NCBI RefSeq assembly: GCF_022682495.2
Contig: NC_071388.1
Coordinates: forward strand, 178,961,622 to 179,025,621
Direction of reading: 5' to 3'
DNA length: 64,000 nucleotides
From: Desmodus rotundus
Taxonomy: Eukaryota > Chordata > Mammalia > Chiroptera > Phyllostomidae
Shown: positions 1 to 10,395 of the stretch, piece by piece
How the letters are laid out: each line of letters begins with the position of its first letter
How positions within the stretch are numbered: position 1 is the first letter of the stretch
Translations under genes and position numbers: made by a program
Notes under the pieces: generated by a model
What the model saw: the letters and a program-made list of their open reading frames with translations, nothing else
Databases searched by the model: none
Told to the model about the DNA's origin: nothing

Positions 1-560
1 GGTTGTTTGAGTTCTTTATAAATTTTGGCTATTAACCTCTTATTGGATGTATCTCTGGTGAATATGTTCTCCCATTCAGTGGGTTGTATTTTCATTTTGT
101 TGATAGTTTCCTTTACTGTGCAAAAACTTTTTACTTGATGTACTTTCATTTGTTTATTTTTTATTTGTTCCCTGAAGAGATATATCATTAAAAATATTGC
201 TGTGAGAGATGTCTGAGATTTTACTGCCTATGTTTTCTTCTAGGATTTTTGGTTTCGAGTTTTACATTTAAGTGTTTAACCCATTTTGAGTTTATTCTTT
301 GTATGATGTAGGAAGGTGTTCTAGTTGCATTTTTTGCACATATCTGTCCAACATTTCCAATGTTATTTATTGAATAGACTATCTTCATCACATTGTATGT
401 TCTTGCTCCCTTTGTCAAATATTAATTGTCCGTAAAGGCATTGGTTTATTTCTGGGCTCTCTATTCTGTTCCATTGATCTATGGGTCTGTTTTTTATGCC
501 TGTACCATGCTGTTTAGATTACTCTGGCTTTGTAGTATAGTTTGTCTTGTGAAATCTGAT
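1..560 (-). repeat. Old L1 ORF2 C-terminal fragment
   Basis: The plus strand reads as the antisense of the L1 ORF2 C-terminal half. It aligns by eye, with many changes, to 16430-17010 of the full-length L1 in this window, sharing phrases such as 'gagttctttata', 'gtcaaatattaattg' and 'tctattctgttccattg'. The reading frames are broken throughout, so this is a decayed fragment. It is cut by the window's left edge. Confidence 0.85.
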
Positions 561-740
561 TTTTAAAAATGTACTGTGGGCCTGATTTGATTACATCATT
601 AAATTATTATCACATACACATTTTGCATAGAATTTTGATATGGAGATACTAAATTTGTTTAAATATTCTCCTATTTCTTTTCTTTTTAAACACTGTATAA
701 TTCTGATGTGATTTTTAGTATACATTCCTTGACAGAAATT

Positions 741-1390
741 TAATTTTTTAAGGCTTTGAATGGGTATTGCCAAATTTCTCTTTCAAAAGGTTTTTCTAAT
801 GCTTATCAGAAGCAGTGTGTGAAAGCACTGATTTTTCTGTATTCTCCACAACAATAAGTATACTTAAAAAAAAAGCTATTTTCAAATTTGGGAGGACAAA
901 GTAGTATTTTATTGTTTAAATGTGAATTTATTTGATTTTTAGTGAGGTTAAACCTTTTCTACTGTTTATTGCCAGTTTGTATTTCTTCTTTCGTGAATTA
1001 TTTGTATAGAACCTTTGCATTTTGGGGATTCATGTCTTTCTCTTATTCATCTGCAATGATTCTTGATGTGTTAGGAAAAACGTTTTTTATCCTACAGGGG
1101 CAAGTATTTCCTCCCATTTAACATTTGGCTTTAATTTTAGGGCATCTTTTAACAATAATGAACAGCTGTTTTAAATTTTTATGTAGTTAAATCTATCAAT
1201 CTTTTTTCCATATGATGAATTCTGTTATTACATATTCTTTAAAAAGCCTTTAAGTTTTTTTGAGAAAATCAGATACATACTTAATTATGTTTTTGTAGCA
1301 TCCACACACGCATACATATTCACACATTTATCTCTTGAATCCACCTGGAATTTACTTGGGAGAATAATTGGAGTTAGTCATAAAAATTAA
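741..1390 (-). repeat. Ancient L1M/HAL1-like fragment
   Basis: AT-rich sequence with diverged L1 antisense phrases in the expected order: an equivalent of 'accagcagtgt', a 'gtgaggttaaaccttttc' block, 'gccagtttgtatttcttctt', 'atgtagttaaatctatcaat' and 'tccacctggaatttact'. No open frame survives. Subfamily and ends are uncertain. Confidence 0.55.
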
Positions 1391-1654
1391 TCTTCTCTCA
1401 GATATTTAAATGTTAAGCACAGACTATGTAATGAATAATTCATTTTTCTCTACTGATCTGGAAAGCAAACTTTGTCACATGTTAATTTCGTATGTATAGT
1501 AAATGTACTAATGCATGTTTCAGGCTTTCCATTCAGTTCCATTGATTTTCTCACCTTTTATTATCTGAAAATTGCCTGATTTTCCCAGGTTTGGAAAGGA
1601 AGGTTTTTTTGCACATGGTCAGTGTGGAAACTGAGGACTTCGGAGTGAGGCCCA

Positions 1655-1752
1655 AGGTTCCCCATCTGTAAAATGGGAACAGTAGCTGTCTGTCTACCTT
1701 GCAGGATTGCTTGAAGATTGTGGATAATTTTGGCAAATGCCTGGCTGACGGG
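1655..1752 (+). repeat. MIR fragment
   Basis: Contains the MIR core 'ccccatctgtaaaatgggaac' region followed by a diverged 'gattgcttgaagatt' and ends near 'tgcctggc', as in the 3' half of the MIR consensus. Only the core to 3' part is visible. Confidence 0.6.
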
Positions 1753-1884
1753 TACTATTCTTGTACTATTCTGTCGAAGACACTTTCTCAGACATGTGTA
1801 ATAGTTTCTTTTTGCCTTCTCTGTTTGGCTTACAAGACCCTATTCATCTGGCCCCCACCCACTCTCATGACTCTGTTTCTGTCA

Positions 1885-2300
1885 TTTATTCAGCACATTA
1901 TCTCACCAAGTGGCAGGCATGTGCCAGGCACTGTTCTGGAGGCTGGTGATAAGTGATGAAGAAAGCAAAGGACATCTCTGATTGTATGGAACTTATCTTT
2001 TAGTGGTGTAGGTAGATTAAATTAATTAAGAATATTTCCAATTATGTTAAATGCCCTGGGAAGACAAAACAGAATTTTAACACATAGGGTGGTGGTTGGC
2101 TTCTGTGTTAACAGCTGAATCAGAAGGGGCAGCCTTGCCCAGGTCCAGGAAAGAGTAGTCCAGGCAGAGTGAATGAGAGCCACAAAGGCCTGAGGCAGGG
2201 ACAGAAATAAGTCCAGCGGGGCTGGAGTGTAGAGAGTGAGGGAAAGAAATATCGGAGACAGAATTAGAGGGGCAGGCAGGGTCAGATCATGTAACACCCC
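1885..2300. repeat. Ancient L2-tail-type interspersed repeat
   Basis: Includes 'gtgccaggcactgttctgga' followed by 'gataagtgatgaag' and 'ccaggcagagtgaatgag', phrases of a very common old mammalian repeat related to L2 tails. Family and orientation are not resolved. Confidence 0.4.
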
Positions 2301-2304
2301 AGTA

Positions 2305-2690
2305 TGCACCCCAGTTCCCTTTCAGGCAGTCCCCTCACTGACCTCTGCTTATCATGCCCTCCTACATGCCTTTGCTCAGGCTGTTTCCTCTTTAACTGAA
2401 ATATTCCCTTTTCTCCTTTCTGTGTTTCGAAATTCTGTCCATTCTTAAAAGCCCTGTTAAGGTCTCATTTTTTTCTGACTTTGAATGAACATAGCCCATA
2501 CTGGTCTCGTTCTTTTCTGAGTTCCCATTGCTCTATGGCTGTCTCCATAGTTTTGTGTGTTGGTCTCCCCCTGCCCCCTTATCTCCCAGAGGGTAGGTGG
2601 AGTGTATCGAGTTTTTTTGTAGGTCCTGTTTTAAAAGTCCGGTGTATTGTTGGGAATACACTAAACACATCATTTACTGTTCTAGATGTT
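2305..2690 (+). repeat. L2 3' region
   Basis: Plus-strand L2 signature: 'ctttgctcaggctgtttcct', then a diverged 'ttctgtccattcttaaaag', and a 'cccagagggtaggtgg' equivalent of the L2 'gagctccttgagggcaggg' block. No coding capacity remains. Confidence 0.6.
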
Positions 2691-2699
2691 AGCTGAGGA

Positions 2700-3067
2700 T
2701 CTTGAGTTTACCCTATTATAAGTATTTAAAAACAGTTTTGAATAAAAAGAGCCCAAAGAAACTAATATGGAATAATATTGAATGTAATATGTAATTGAAA
2801 AAATAGCCCAAGGATATATAAAAAATGCTAATTAGCACATTAAAAAATGAAACATTAATGGAACTAAACTTTATGCTGCAAATTATGTATATTAATCTTT
2901 TAAATTTATAAGTTAACTTGAACAAAATTGAATAACTAGGGAGAAATTTATCATAGCTTTTTTTAGATTAAACACTAAATTTATCTTGAACATTTGCATT
3001 GGCTGAAAATGTTCTGTGTAAATAGCGAGAACAAAGCTCCAGTTTTCATTATTATTATTTTCTTTAT
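2700..3067. other. AT-rich, no feature seen
   Basis: Very AT-rich DNA with runs of A and T and no open frame of note. The phrase 'aataatattgaatgtaat' around 2770 resembles L1 3' ends elsewhere in the window but is too short to call. Confidence 0.5.
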
Positions 3068-3079
3068 AAAGGAATTAGT

Positions 3080-3277
3080 GTCCTGGCTGGTGTGGGTCAG
3101 TGGATTGAGTGCAGGCCTGCGAACCAAAGGGTTGCTGGTTCAATTCCCAGTCAGGCCACACGGCTGGGTTGCAGGTCAGGTCCCCAACTGGGGGCACATG
3201 AGAGGCAACCACATATTGATTTTTCTCTCCCTCTCTTCCCCTCTCTCTAGAAATAAATAGATAAAATCTTTAAAAAG
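3080..3277 (+). repeat. Ves-type bat SINE
   Basis: tRNA-derived SINE: a 'cctggctggtgtgggtcagt' head with the A-box region, 'gcgaaccaaagggttgc', and a B box 'ggttcaattcc' at 3137-3147. A body with 'gggggcacatgagaggcaac', a pyrimidine stretch and an 'aaataaatagataaaatc' tail follow. It is flanked by a target-site duplication, 'aaaggaattagt' (3068-3079) against 'aaagaattagt' (3278-3288), with one difference. This family is characteristic of bats and is the main taxonomic clue. Confidence 0.92.
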
Positions 3278-3288
3278 AAAGAATTAGT

Positions 3289-5340
3289 TATATATTCTAG
3301 TACTTTCACATTGAATGAATCTGTCACTTATTTACCGGACAAATAAAAATAGAGCTAATTTACCTGAATGTTGATGTACCAGATGCTGTCAGAACCACCC
3401 TTGTCCCTGGGACCTTTCACTTGACTTCCGGCTGTCAGCATCTGCACCTCTATGTCTGAGGGCTGCATTCCAAAGATCAACTTGTCCATGGTCAGCAGGT
3501 CAGTTCCAGGGCATTAATATTCCCCCTTCCCCAGAGGGCCTCATCTAATAACTCTCTAGGTCTGGCGTATAACACACCCTGGCTCCCTCAGCCTCAGGTG
3601 AGATCATTCTGAGACTGTGTTTTGCATCATTTCCCAATTGCAAGGTTTCCCCAGAAAATACAGCTCCAGGCACGTACCCTGGCAGCTGATTTGAGAACTC
3701 TTTTTATTACATGCTTTCCCTTCTTTGCCTTCCTTCCCTACTTCCTTACCATTGTTTCCTACACCTTCCCCCACCAATATGCACTTGAATCTTTGTCTTG
3801 GGGTTGGCTTCTAGAGAACTCAAACTTAATCCCAACATGTGGCATTATTGTTATTATACTTTTATGTACCTTGTAGATAAAGATAAACTATGTGGAGATC
3901 ATAGTTTAGGAGTTCTCAAGTGTTTTACCTAAAAGCATTGTTCTTAAAGCTAAAGAAGGCCCTGTAGAATCAACAGTGCACACTAATGGATTGAAGAATT
4001 ATCTAGCATGACCTGAGATACATTAGCAAACACAGCAAATCTGGCCTTTGGAGAAAGCATCTGATGTGAAACTGGAGAGTAAGACTCAAGTTAAGAGGAC
4101 GAACCTTCTTTACGCTGCAGAGCTAATGGTCCAGGGAAGAAGATTATTGCAGTGACTACTTTTATTCTTTTATTTCCTCCTTTGCCTGATTAATGTTGGC
4201 AATGATCTCATCTCATTTTTTTTTTTATTCCTAAATCTTCCCCAGCGCTATACACATGAATAGTGAAGACTTGTTGTTTTGTGGGCTGCTGTGTGTTGAA
4301 TGTTGTGCTGTCAGGAATATATCAAATTCTATTATGTAATTTACTCTTAGCATCTGTGGATCTCTTTTGGACCATAAGGTCCCTGGGCCTTGCTGTTATT
4401 ACATTATATACTAAAGAGCATTGCCAAATATTATAATGTTATTACATTATAGAGCATTGCCAAATATTCCATTTTCTCTTCAAGGAATCCTTGGCAAGAT
4501 TAGCTTCTAATTATTTATTATTGAAAATTAGTGATAAAATAGTGGTGAAATGAATACTACTTCTGACCTTTTGTTTCACCTCTCATTAAGTATGTGCAAG
4601 GTCTTGTGAATGGGAGCTTTCATTGGCTAAGGAAATCTCCAGCCGTCACTGGCAGCAGTCGGGCCAGGTGCTGCTGAGACACCCCACTCTGCACCTTGCT
4701 TCAATGGCTGTGGTTTGCTAGGGTCCCAGTGCTCCTTTCTCCCCTATTCTGCTCAAGGATTCCCAGCGTGGCTCACCATCCCCAAGCAGACCTCCTCATC
4801 AGCAATTCCTTAGAGATGTCCCTCTGATGCTTGCAGGGATCTCACAGAAATACTCATTAAAAAATTACAGAATTACTTTATGCCATGAATTGCCCTTCTC
4901 AATTCAGAGTCATACCTCTTTAACTGCTCTTAATCATTTCAGTGACAACTGTATGAGTGTACTCTATACATTGAACACGACAATACTAGGTCTTATAGGT
5001 AAAATACCAAACCATAATTGAACAAGGGGCAAGGATTTTTATAATTTAAAAAACTCACCTACCCCGTTACCACACTAGAAATGAGTATAGTCTTAGCTAT
5101 TATAACTCCTTCTGGAAGTTCTATGAACATTTGTATCCAGTAAAAACCACATACTCTGCATATGCTTATGAATATATTGCTTCAAGCTAAACCAGAGTTC
5201 ATATATGGGGTCCGGCAGAAGTGAGGCCTGCTTCAGTGTGGTTGGTAGGGGACGTGAATGTCTCACATGAGATGCACAGCAATTTGAACATTTCACCTAA
5301 AATATCATATGGTGTGCTTGAGTGTGATAGTGTTATGTTA
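3289..5340. other. Mostly unique sequence
   Basis: No recognisable gene or repeat family. Two small items stand out: a 42-codon minus-strand open segment ending at a donor-like site (3364-3489), and an imperfect tandem duplication at 4394-4468. The 69- and 84-codon open frames here show no family resemblance. Confidence 0.5.
4394..4468. repeat. Local tandem duplication
   Basis: Two adjacent copies of a segment starting 'tgttattacattata' and ending 'agagcattgccaaatatt' lie at 4394-4432 and 4437-4468. The first copy has about 7 extra bases inside. Confidence 0.85.
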
Positions 5341-5352
5341 CAGAATTACATT

Positions 5353-5396
5353 TTGATTATGATTTTGATTATGATTACATTATGCTTATGATTTTG
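5353..5396. repeat. Degenerate GATTAT/GATTTT simple repeat
   Basis: Several imperfect tandem units of 'gattatgattttgattatga' type, followed by 'gcttatgatttt'. A decayed microsatellite. Confidence 0.7.
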
Positions 5397-5399
5397 TAA

Positions 5400-5925
5400 T
5401 AAAAGATTTTTTGTTAATAAAAAAGGAGCGTTATTTGTGCTGGCCCCTGTCTGTATTTTTCTATTTAAATACATTGTTAGGCATTTCCTAGCAAGCGAGC
5501 TGATTACCACAGCACCTTTCTTATCAGCTGTTGCTTATCTGGCAACCTCAGCTGGGTGGAACCTAGCCAAGACACAGCCAAGAAGCTGAATTTGTCTCCT
5601 GAGATGACCTAAGAGATATCTGTGTCCATGCAGCACATATTCTAGCGCGCAGTATTCACTAAAGAGCCCCTTGAAGACCTCCATGCAAAATCTGTTCTTT
5701 TTTATTTCACACATGGTTTTGACAGGTTTGGTTCAGTTAACAGGTATTTCTGGTTAGTAGCAAACTAGAAAGGGAAGGAGCATAGGTTACCAGAAAAACA
5801 CTAAGAAACTATATTAATTCTTAGATTATTACTTGGTGGAAGAGTGGGTTTTAGTCACATTTTATTTGAAAAATTGGTTAACAGTTGTGTTAGAAGGTTT
5901 CAAACTGACCGATTATTTTGCGTGC
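5400..5925. other. No feature seen
   Basis: AT-rich at the left, unremarkable base composition after that. No open frame, repeat family or RNA gene could be supported. Confidence 0.5.
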
Positions 5926-5929
5926 GTGT

Positions 5930-6115
5930 TCCTGTGCTAAGCGATGCAGTGCACTCTATGTCCCTCTCGTCCTTACATTCTGTCTGAGATAGACAGTATT
6001 CTTGCCATTTAGGAACAAGAAAACAACTGCGGCTCATCCGAGTGAAATGAGTTGCTCAAAGCCAGGCAGCAAGTGACTGAGCCGGAATGAAACCGAGGAC
6101 TGTGTGATTTAAAAG
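5930..6115 (-). repeat. MIR
   Basis: Antisense MIR order: diverged 'tgctaagcgatgcagt', then 'cttgccatttaggaacaaga' (the antisense of the cctcatctgtaaaatgg region), 'gttgctcaaagccaggcagc' and 'gagccggaatgaaac'. A near full-length but diverged copy. Confidence 0.65.
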
Positions 6116-7270
6116 TTTCCATCGTACCAAGTTGCTTCCATACAGAACATTCCATAGCACATTTAGTGGAATTATTATTTTCAGAGCAATACACTCCTTA
6201 GAAGGACTTAATAATAACCTCTTTCGGACTCTCCTGAATTTATAACTGTTCTGTCCCTGAACGGATATGTAGGAATCATGATTATTTTGGTTTATATTTG
6301 TGCAAATAACTTTCCCACTTGGTATAGATTCAGTTTCTGACTCTGATAATACTGTTTCTGGCCTCAGGCCCAACTCGCACAGTCAGAAGCTTGCTCTTTG
6401 AATGTTTGTGTGAAGGAAGGAGCAGCCAGAAAAACATCAGAACCCTTTTCAGGGTAATTGTGGCAGCTGCCCCTGGTGATGCAGTAATTAAGGAGAACAG
6501 ATAGTTATGTAAAGTGATTTCTCTGCTGAGCCATCACTGACACAGAGAGGAAAGTAACGGGACAGATGTGGCCGATAGAAGTTTTCATGTTATCCTCATG
6601 TTTAGTTTTGGTCCCTCCTCGGCCTTTAATACCACTGATTTTTATCTGTCGTGTAAAAGCAGAGGCAAGAACCAATAGTGGAAGGGGTGCTGCAATAGTA
6701 AGCTTCATGGTGAAGCTTCTTCCATAATTCAGGGGTCACATGAAAGGAAATCACACTATTTTCTAGCTTCTTATCTGACTTAGTACAAGATTTGAGCATG
6801 CATTTTTGTGTGTGTGTGTTAGTTATCAGAAATCATAAATGACAGAAACCAAACTTTGCCAAACACAAAGGAAGGATGATAAAAACTGCAGCGTGGCTGG
6901 GCAGCCATGAAGCACTCTAGAGTTTTTGTTTTGTTTTTCTCTGGAGTTAACTGGCTTTAGTACTTCTACTGAGCTCTAGATAAAATAAGTTAAAAAAATA
7001 GAGTTGTTTTATGCCAGAATTAGAATCCAGTAAAGCATGTAGAAATTGGAGTGAACTCTGAGGGGGTGCCTTCCTGATTCTGGAGTGTTTGATCCTTTGG
7101 GCGTTTTGATCCTGTCACTCACTGCCATCTACCTGTTGGACCCCAGAGGGTCCCATGCAAGCAGTACTCACAGGCTCCAACCCCCTACTGGGTTTTACAC
7201 CTGGTGAGCCAGCTTGACGTTGTTTTTGGTTTTAGCGTGAAATGCAGACTAGAGCCCTGTATTATTTATC
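6116..7270. other. No gene or repeat established
   Basis: Overlapping minus-strand frames at 6009-6373 and 6505-6708 are partly formed by MIR or have unremarkable composition. No family motifs are visible. A short TG run occurs near 6808-6819. Confidence 0.5.
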
Positions 7271-7274
7271 ATAT

Positions 7275-7408
7275 ATTCCCCTTTTCTGGAGTTAGGCTCC
7301 TAACCTAGAACTGTTGAATCAGACTGTCATGGTGTAGGGCCTAGAAGTGTTCATTTGAAATGTAATTCTCTGGTGAGCCTTATGAATGTTTGGGAACCGC
7401 TTCATAGG
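7275..7408 (+). mobile_element. MER5-like hAT fragment
   Basis: Diverged MER5 3' half: 'ttgaatcagactg...ggcctagaagtgttcattt' is equivalent to the MER5 'ctgattcag...ggcctgagaatttgcattt', followed by 'tctggtgagcct' and a terminal 'gggaaccgctt' matching the 'gagaaccactg' end. Confidence 0.55.
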
Positions 7409-7464
7409 CCTCCTAAATATGATAGCATTTCCCAGATGTGTGGATTTCTGGGTCTCAGAGGGTG

Positions 7465-7755
7465 TTACTGTGTTGGGAGGGAGGGATGAGAGAAAACTGT
7501 CCATCGTATTGCCAGATGGGAGGGCAGTTGGAGGGATGGGTGAAAAAGGGAAAGGATTTAGAATTACAAATTGATAGTCACGGACTAGTTATGCGGGTGT
7601 GAAGTACAGCATAAGAATATAGTTAATAATATTGTAATAACTATATATGATGTCAGATGGGTACTAGATTTGTTAGATGATCACTTCATAACTTATATAA
7701 ATGTCTAATCACAGGGTTTTACATTACAATATAGTGTTATACCTCAACAGGCCTT
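7465..7755 (+). repeat. L1 3'UTR fragment
   Basis: Matches the 3' tail of laurasiatherian L1s: 'gaattacaaattgatagt', 'gaagtacagcataagaatat', 'taatattgtaataact' and 'gggtactagattt', in order. It is 5'-truncated and has no coding part. Confidence 0.75.
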
Positions 7756-8009
7756 TGGTCTAACTGTGTTTCTTTAAAATCCATACGTTCTTTCAGCTCT
7801 AGTAGAGTTTCTTTTCCTCAGGTATGGAAGCAGCGAAGGAGTGGGGTGTGGTGGACGGGAATGACATTCTTCCTAGAGCAGAGATTCTTATATAACATTG
7901 AAAAGAAAAGCCCAGGCTGCGCCTCTTTTCCCTCCTCACCCTCCCTCATTCTGATCCTGACTCATTGATCCAATAACTGTGCTTCAGATGCCCATCCCTG
8001 GGTGAGAGT

Positions 8010-8391
8010 GTGCCCTAGTGTGTTTGGGCTGCTCTTGCAAAATACCACGGGCTGGGTAGCTTACAAATACCAGAAATTTATTTCCCACAGTTCTTGAGAC
8101 TGGGAAGTCCAAATCAAGGTGCCAGCAGATTCGGTGTCTGGTGAGAGCCCCTTTCCTGCTTTCCAGATAGCTGTCTCCTCTTCGTACCTTCGCTTGGCTG
8201 AGAGAGAGCAAGAGTTTTCTGGAGCCTCTTTTTAAGGACGCCAATCCCATTCTTGAGGGCTCCACCTTCATGACCTCATAGAATCCGAAATTCCTTCAAA
8301 GTCTCCCATCTCCTAATACCATCACATTGGTGGGCAGGGTTTCAATATACAATATTAATTTTGGGGGGACACAAACATTCAGTCCCTAACA
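8010..8391 (-). mobile_element. MLT1-type MaLR LTR
   Basis: Solo LTR in antisense. The left end 'tgtttgggctgctcttgcaa', a middle with 'caccttcatgacctcata' and 'aataccatcacattgg', and a right end 'cattcagtccctaaca' are the reverse complement of the MLT1 LTR start. No internal MaLR or ERVL sequence flanks it. Apparent open frames (for example 7984-8271) are by-products. Confidence 0.85.
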
Positions 8392-8634
8392 GAACTATTT
8401 TTCTAGAGATTAGAGTGTGTGACCAAGAGCGAATGTATTGGTATTTGTGTAAAATTCACGTTTGGGCTGGTGTTAGAGTTGGGGGCATTTTTCTGAGCCT
8501 ACCACCAACAAAGGGGCTTGACCCTTACCCTCAAGTAGGAATGAGGACACTATTCAAATGTCTACACCCTAACTTAAACTTCTTCTGGAGAGTTAGTTGA
8601 GGGGTATGAAGGGCCTGCAGAGTTGCATACTCAC

Positions 8635-8741
8635 CAGGTTGGCTCCAAACAGGTCTTGTGCCGAAGCTGGGAAGAAGTCCTTGGCCTTTGCCATGGTGCT
8701 GGCTTCAGCTGTCTCTTGAATCCGTTTTCAGAATGAGGGAC
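8635..8741 (-). other. Candidate coding exon with start codon
   Basis: Read on the minus strand: a pyrimidine-rich acceptor 'ctgtccctcctcttag' (AG at 8743-8742), then 47 bases containing an in-frame TGA, then ATG in a strong context ('gccagcaccatgg'). Twenty codons follow, starting Met-Ala-Lys-Ala-Lys-Asp-Phe-Phe-Pro, and the segment ends exactly at a codon boundary at a donor 'ctg|gtgagt'. Acceptor, upstream stop, start context and donor all agree, which is more than expected for noise in a short stretch. I do not recognise the peptide, and no partner exon is convincing, so this may be an exon of an unknown transcript, a decayed exon or chance. Confidence 0.35.
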
Positions 8742-8792
8742 CTAAGAGGAGGGACAGAGTGGCTTCCTAAGAGCAGAGGGAATAGTGCGGGG

Positions 8793-8876
8793 CAGGGGTT
8801 CTCAAGTTTTCACGGGCGCCAGAATCATTGATGAAGTGCAGATTCCTAGACACCAAACTGGATCTACCAAGGCTAG
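8793..8876 (+). mobile_element. MER5, 5' part (split)
   Basis: Begins with the MER5 terminal repeat 'caggggttctcaagttttca' and continues with 'gaagtgcagattcctaga'. It stops abruptly at the start of the MLT1 LTR at 8877 and resumes at 9513-9600. Confidence 0.7.
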
Positions 8877-9512
8877 TGTGTTAGTTTTCCAGGGCTGCTA
8901 TGATATATTACCACACCCTTGGCTTAAGAAAGAAATTTGTTTTCTTATAGTTCGGGCAGCTGAAATCAAGCTGTCAGCAGGTTGGTTCTTTCTGGAAGCT
9001 CCAAGGGAGAATCCATTCTGTGCCTCTCTCCTAGCTTCTGGTAGCTGCTAGCAATCCTTGGGTGCCTTGGCTTGTATACACACCACTCTAGCCTCTGCCT
9101 CCATCTTCTCATCCCCTAGTCCTTTGCGTATCTTCTGTCCTCCTCTTTTAAGGACAGCAGTCATGAGATTTACCACCTACCCCAATCCCTAATCCAGAAT
9201 GATCCTGAGACTCTTAATTAATTACATTTGCAGGAACCCTTTCCCCAATTAAGGTCACATTTACAGATTCTGGGTGGACATATCTTTTGAGAGTAATAAT
9301 TTAACACAGTGGTCCCCACACTTTTTGGCACCAGGGACCGGTTTTGTGGAAGACAGTTTTTTCGTGGACCAGGACGAGGGGGATGGTTTCAGGATGATTC
9401 AGGTGCATTACGTTCAAGCTCACCTCTTGCTGTGCATCCTGGTTCCTAGCAGGCCTGCACTGGTTCTGGTCTGCGGCCCGGAGGCTGGGGACCTCTGATT
9501 TAACGCACTGCA
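8877..9512 (-). mobile_element. MLT1-type LTR, interrupted
   Basis: Antisense MaLR LTR: 'tgtgttagttttccagggct' at the left, 'gagaatccattctgtgcctc', 'cagcttctggtagctgct'-like text, 'taattaattacatttgcagg' and 'aaggtcacatttacag'. The last 15 bases (9498-9512, ending 'cactgca') lie beyond an inserted hAT element at 9307-9497. Flanking pentamers 'gctag' and 'ggcag' could be a decayed target duplication. Confidence 0.8.
9307..9497 (+). mobile_element. Non-autonomous hAT-like transposon
   Basis: A 191-bp element with terminal inverted repeats: the left end 'cagtggtccccacac' pairs with the reverse complement of the right end, 'cagaggtccccagcc'. An 8-bp target duplication, 'atttaaca' (9299-9306) against 'atttaacg' (9498-9505), has one difference. 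Body text 'ggcaccagggaccggtttt' and 'gcggcccggaggctggggac' matches a common old mammalian hAT family that I cannot name with certainty. It sits inside the last bases of the MLT1 LTR. Confidence 0.85.
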
Positions 9513-9600
9513 GGCAGTGCCTAGGGACCTGGTTTTAAACAACCTCTCGTCGTCGTGATTCTGACACTTGGCCTTAGGACTGCGCTCTCAGAAACCTCAG
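9513..9600 (+). mobile_element. MER5, 3' part (split)
   Basis: Continues the MER5 begun at 8793: 'ggacctggttttaaacaac', 'gtgattctgacacttgg' and a terminal 'ctctcagaaacctcag' equivalent to 'tttgagaaccactg'. Confidence 0.65.
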
Positions 9601-9679
9601 ATGGGTGTGTCCATCTCTGGGTCTGCCCACAGGTGGATTCTTTGGCACTATAAATAATTGAAAAAGTGAGTCCTTCTTA

Positions 9680-9905
9680 GAATTTTTATAATAGTAGCCA
9701 CTAATTATTGAACACTGTGTTAAATGCTTTAATGTACATGATTTTGTTTAATACTCACAATACTTTGAGAGAGAGAGAGCATGATCTCATGTTGAAAGGG
9801 TGAGGAACTGCTGGTGTCATATAGTAGGTGGCAGGCTAGGGACGGGAACCCGGGTCTCTCCGACAGCCAAGCCAGAACAGCGAACCACTCTCATGCAGTC
9901 TCCAA
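9680..9905 (-). repeat. MIR
   Basis: Near full-length antisense MIR: 'attattgaacactgtgttaa', 'aatgtacatgattttgttta', 'atactcacaatactttgaga', a 'ggtggcaggctagggac' block, 'gaacccgggtctctc' and a 'gaaccactctcatgc' 5' end. Confidence 0.8.
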
Positions 9906-10383
9906 ACACTTGATTCATCTCAGACACAACTGCCCCCAGAAAGTCGTCTTTGAATTTTCCTCTCCCCGAACAACAAAATTTACAACCTAAATGAACTTAG
10001 GTGGTCCCATTTTAGTGGCCTCCTCCGCGGGTGCTGGGTGTAAGTCTCTGATCGGGTCTGATGTTAACCATTCAGCTGCTGAGACAACTGGGACTGCGAA
10101 GCAGATGTTTTTGACGAGGAAATCTGCTTTACCCTCTGTGCCACATCACCCACTACCCCCCCAAGGCTCGGAGAAGCTCTTTAGCCAATCGGCCCTGTGA
10201 CCTTTCTGAGCCGCGTGGCTGCAGTTGGGGAGAAGGTGGAATGGTACTTAGGGCCTCTGACTTTCAGTTTGCTCAGCAGTGATGCAGCTTTCTTGTTGTC
10301 AATGCTGCATTCTAGCCCAGGTTAAAGACATTTTGGGAACAACTCTTTGACCAGTATTTACAACGCAGTAAGACATAAAATTT
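9906..10383. other. No feature established
   Basis: Higher GC content than its surroundings. A 69-codon plus-strand frame (9991-10200) has no recognisable motif or splice context, and no CpG island is evident. Confidence 0.5.
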
Positions 10384-10395
10384 AAAAATGTCAGT

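Noticed and set aside
3080..3277. Functional tRNA gene
   Set aside because: The A and B box regions belong to a SINE with body and A-rich tail; there is no full cloverleaf.
5353..5396. CRISPR-like or phage-type direct repeats
   Set aside because: A degenerate simple repeat in vertebrate DNA; there are no spacers.
8010..8391. Full endogenous retrovirus
   Set aside because: Only solo MLT1-type LTRs are present (also 8877-9512 and 60262-60618); no gag, pro, pol or env-like frames flank them.
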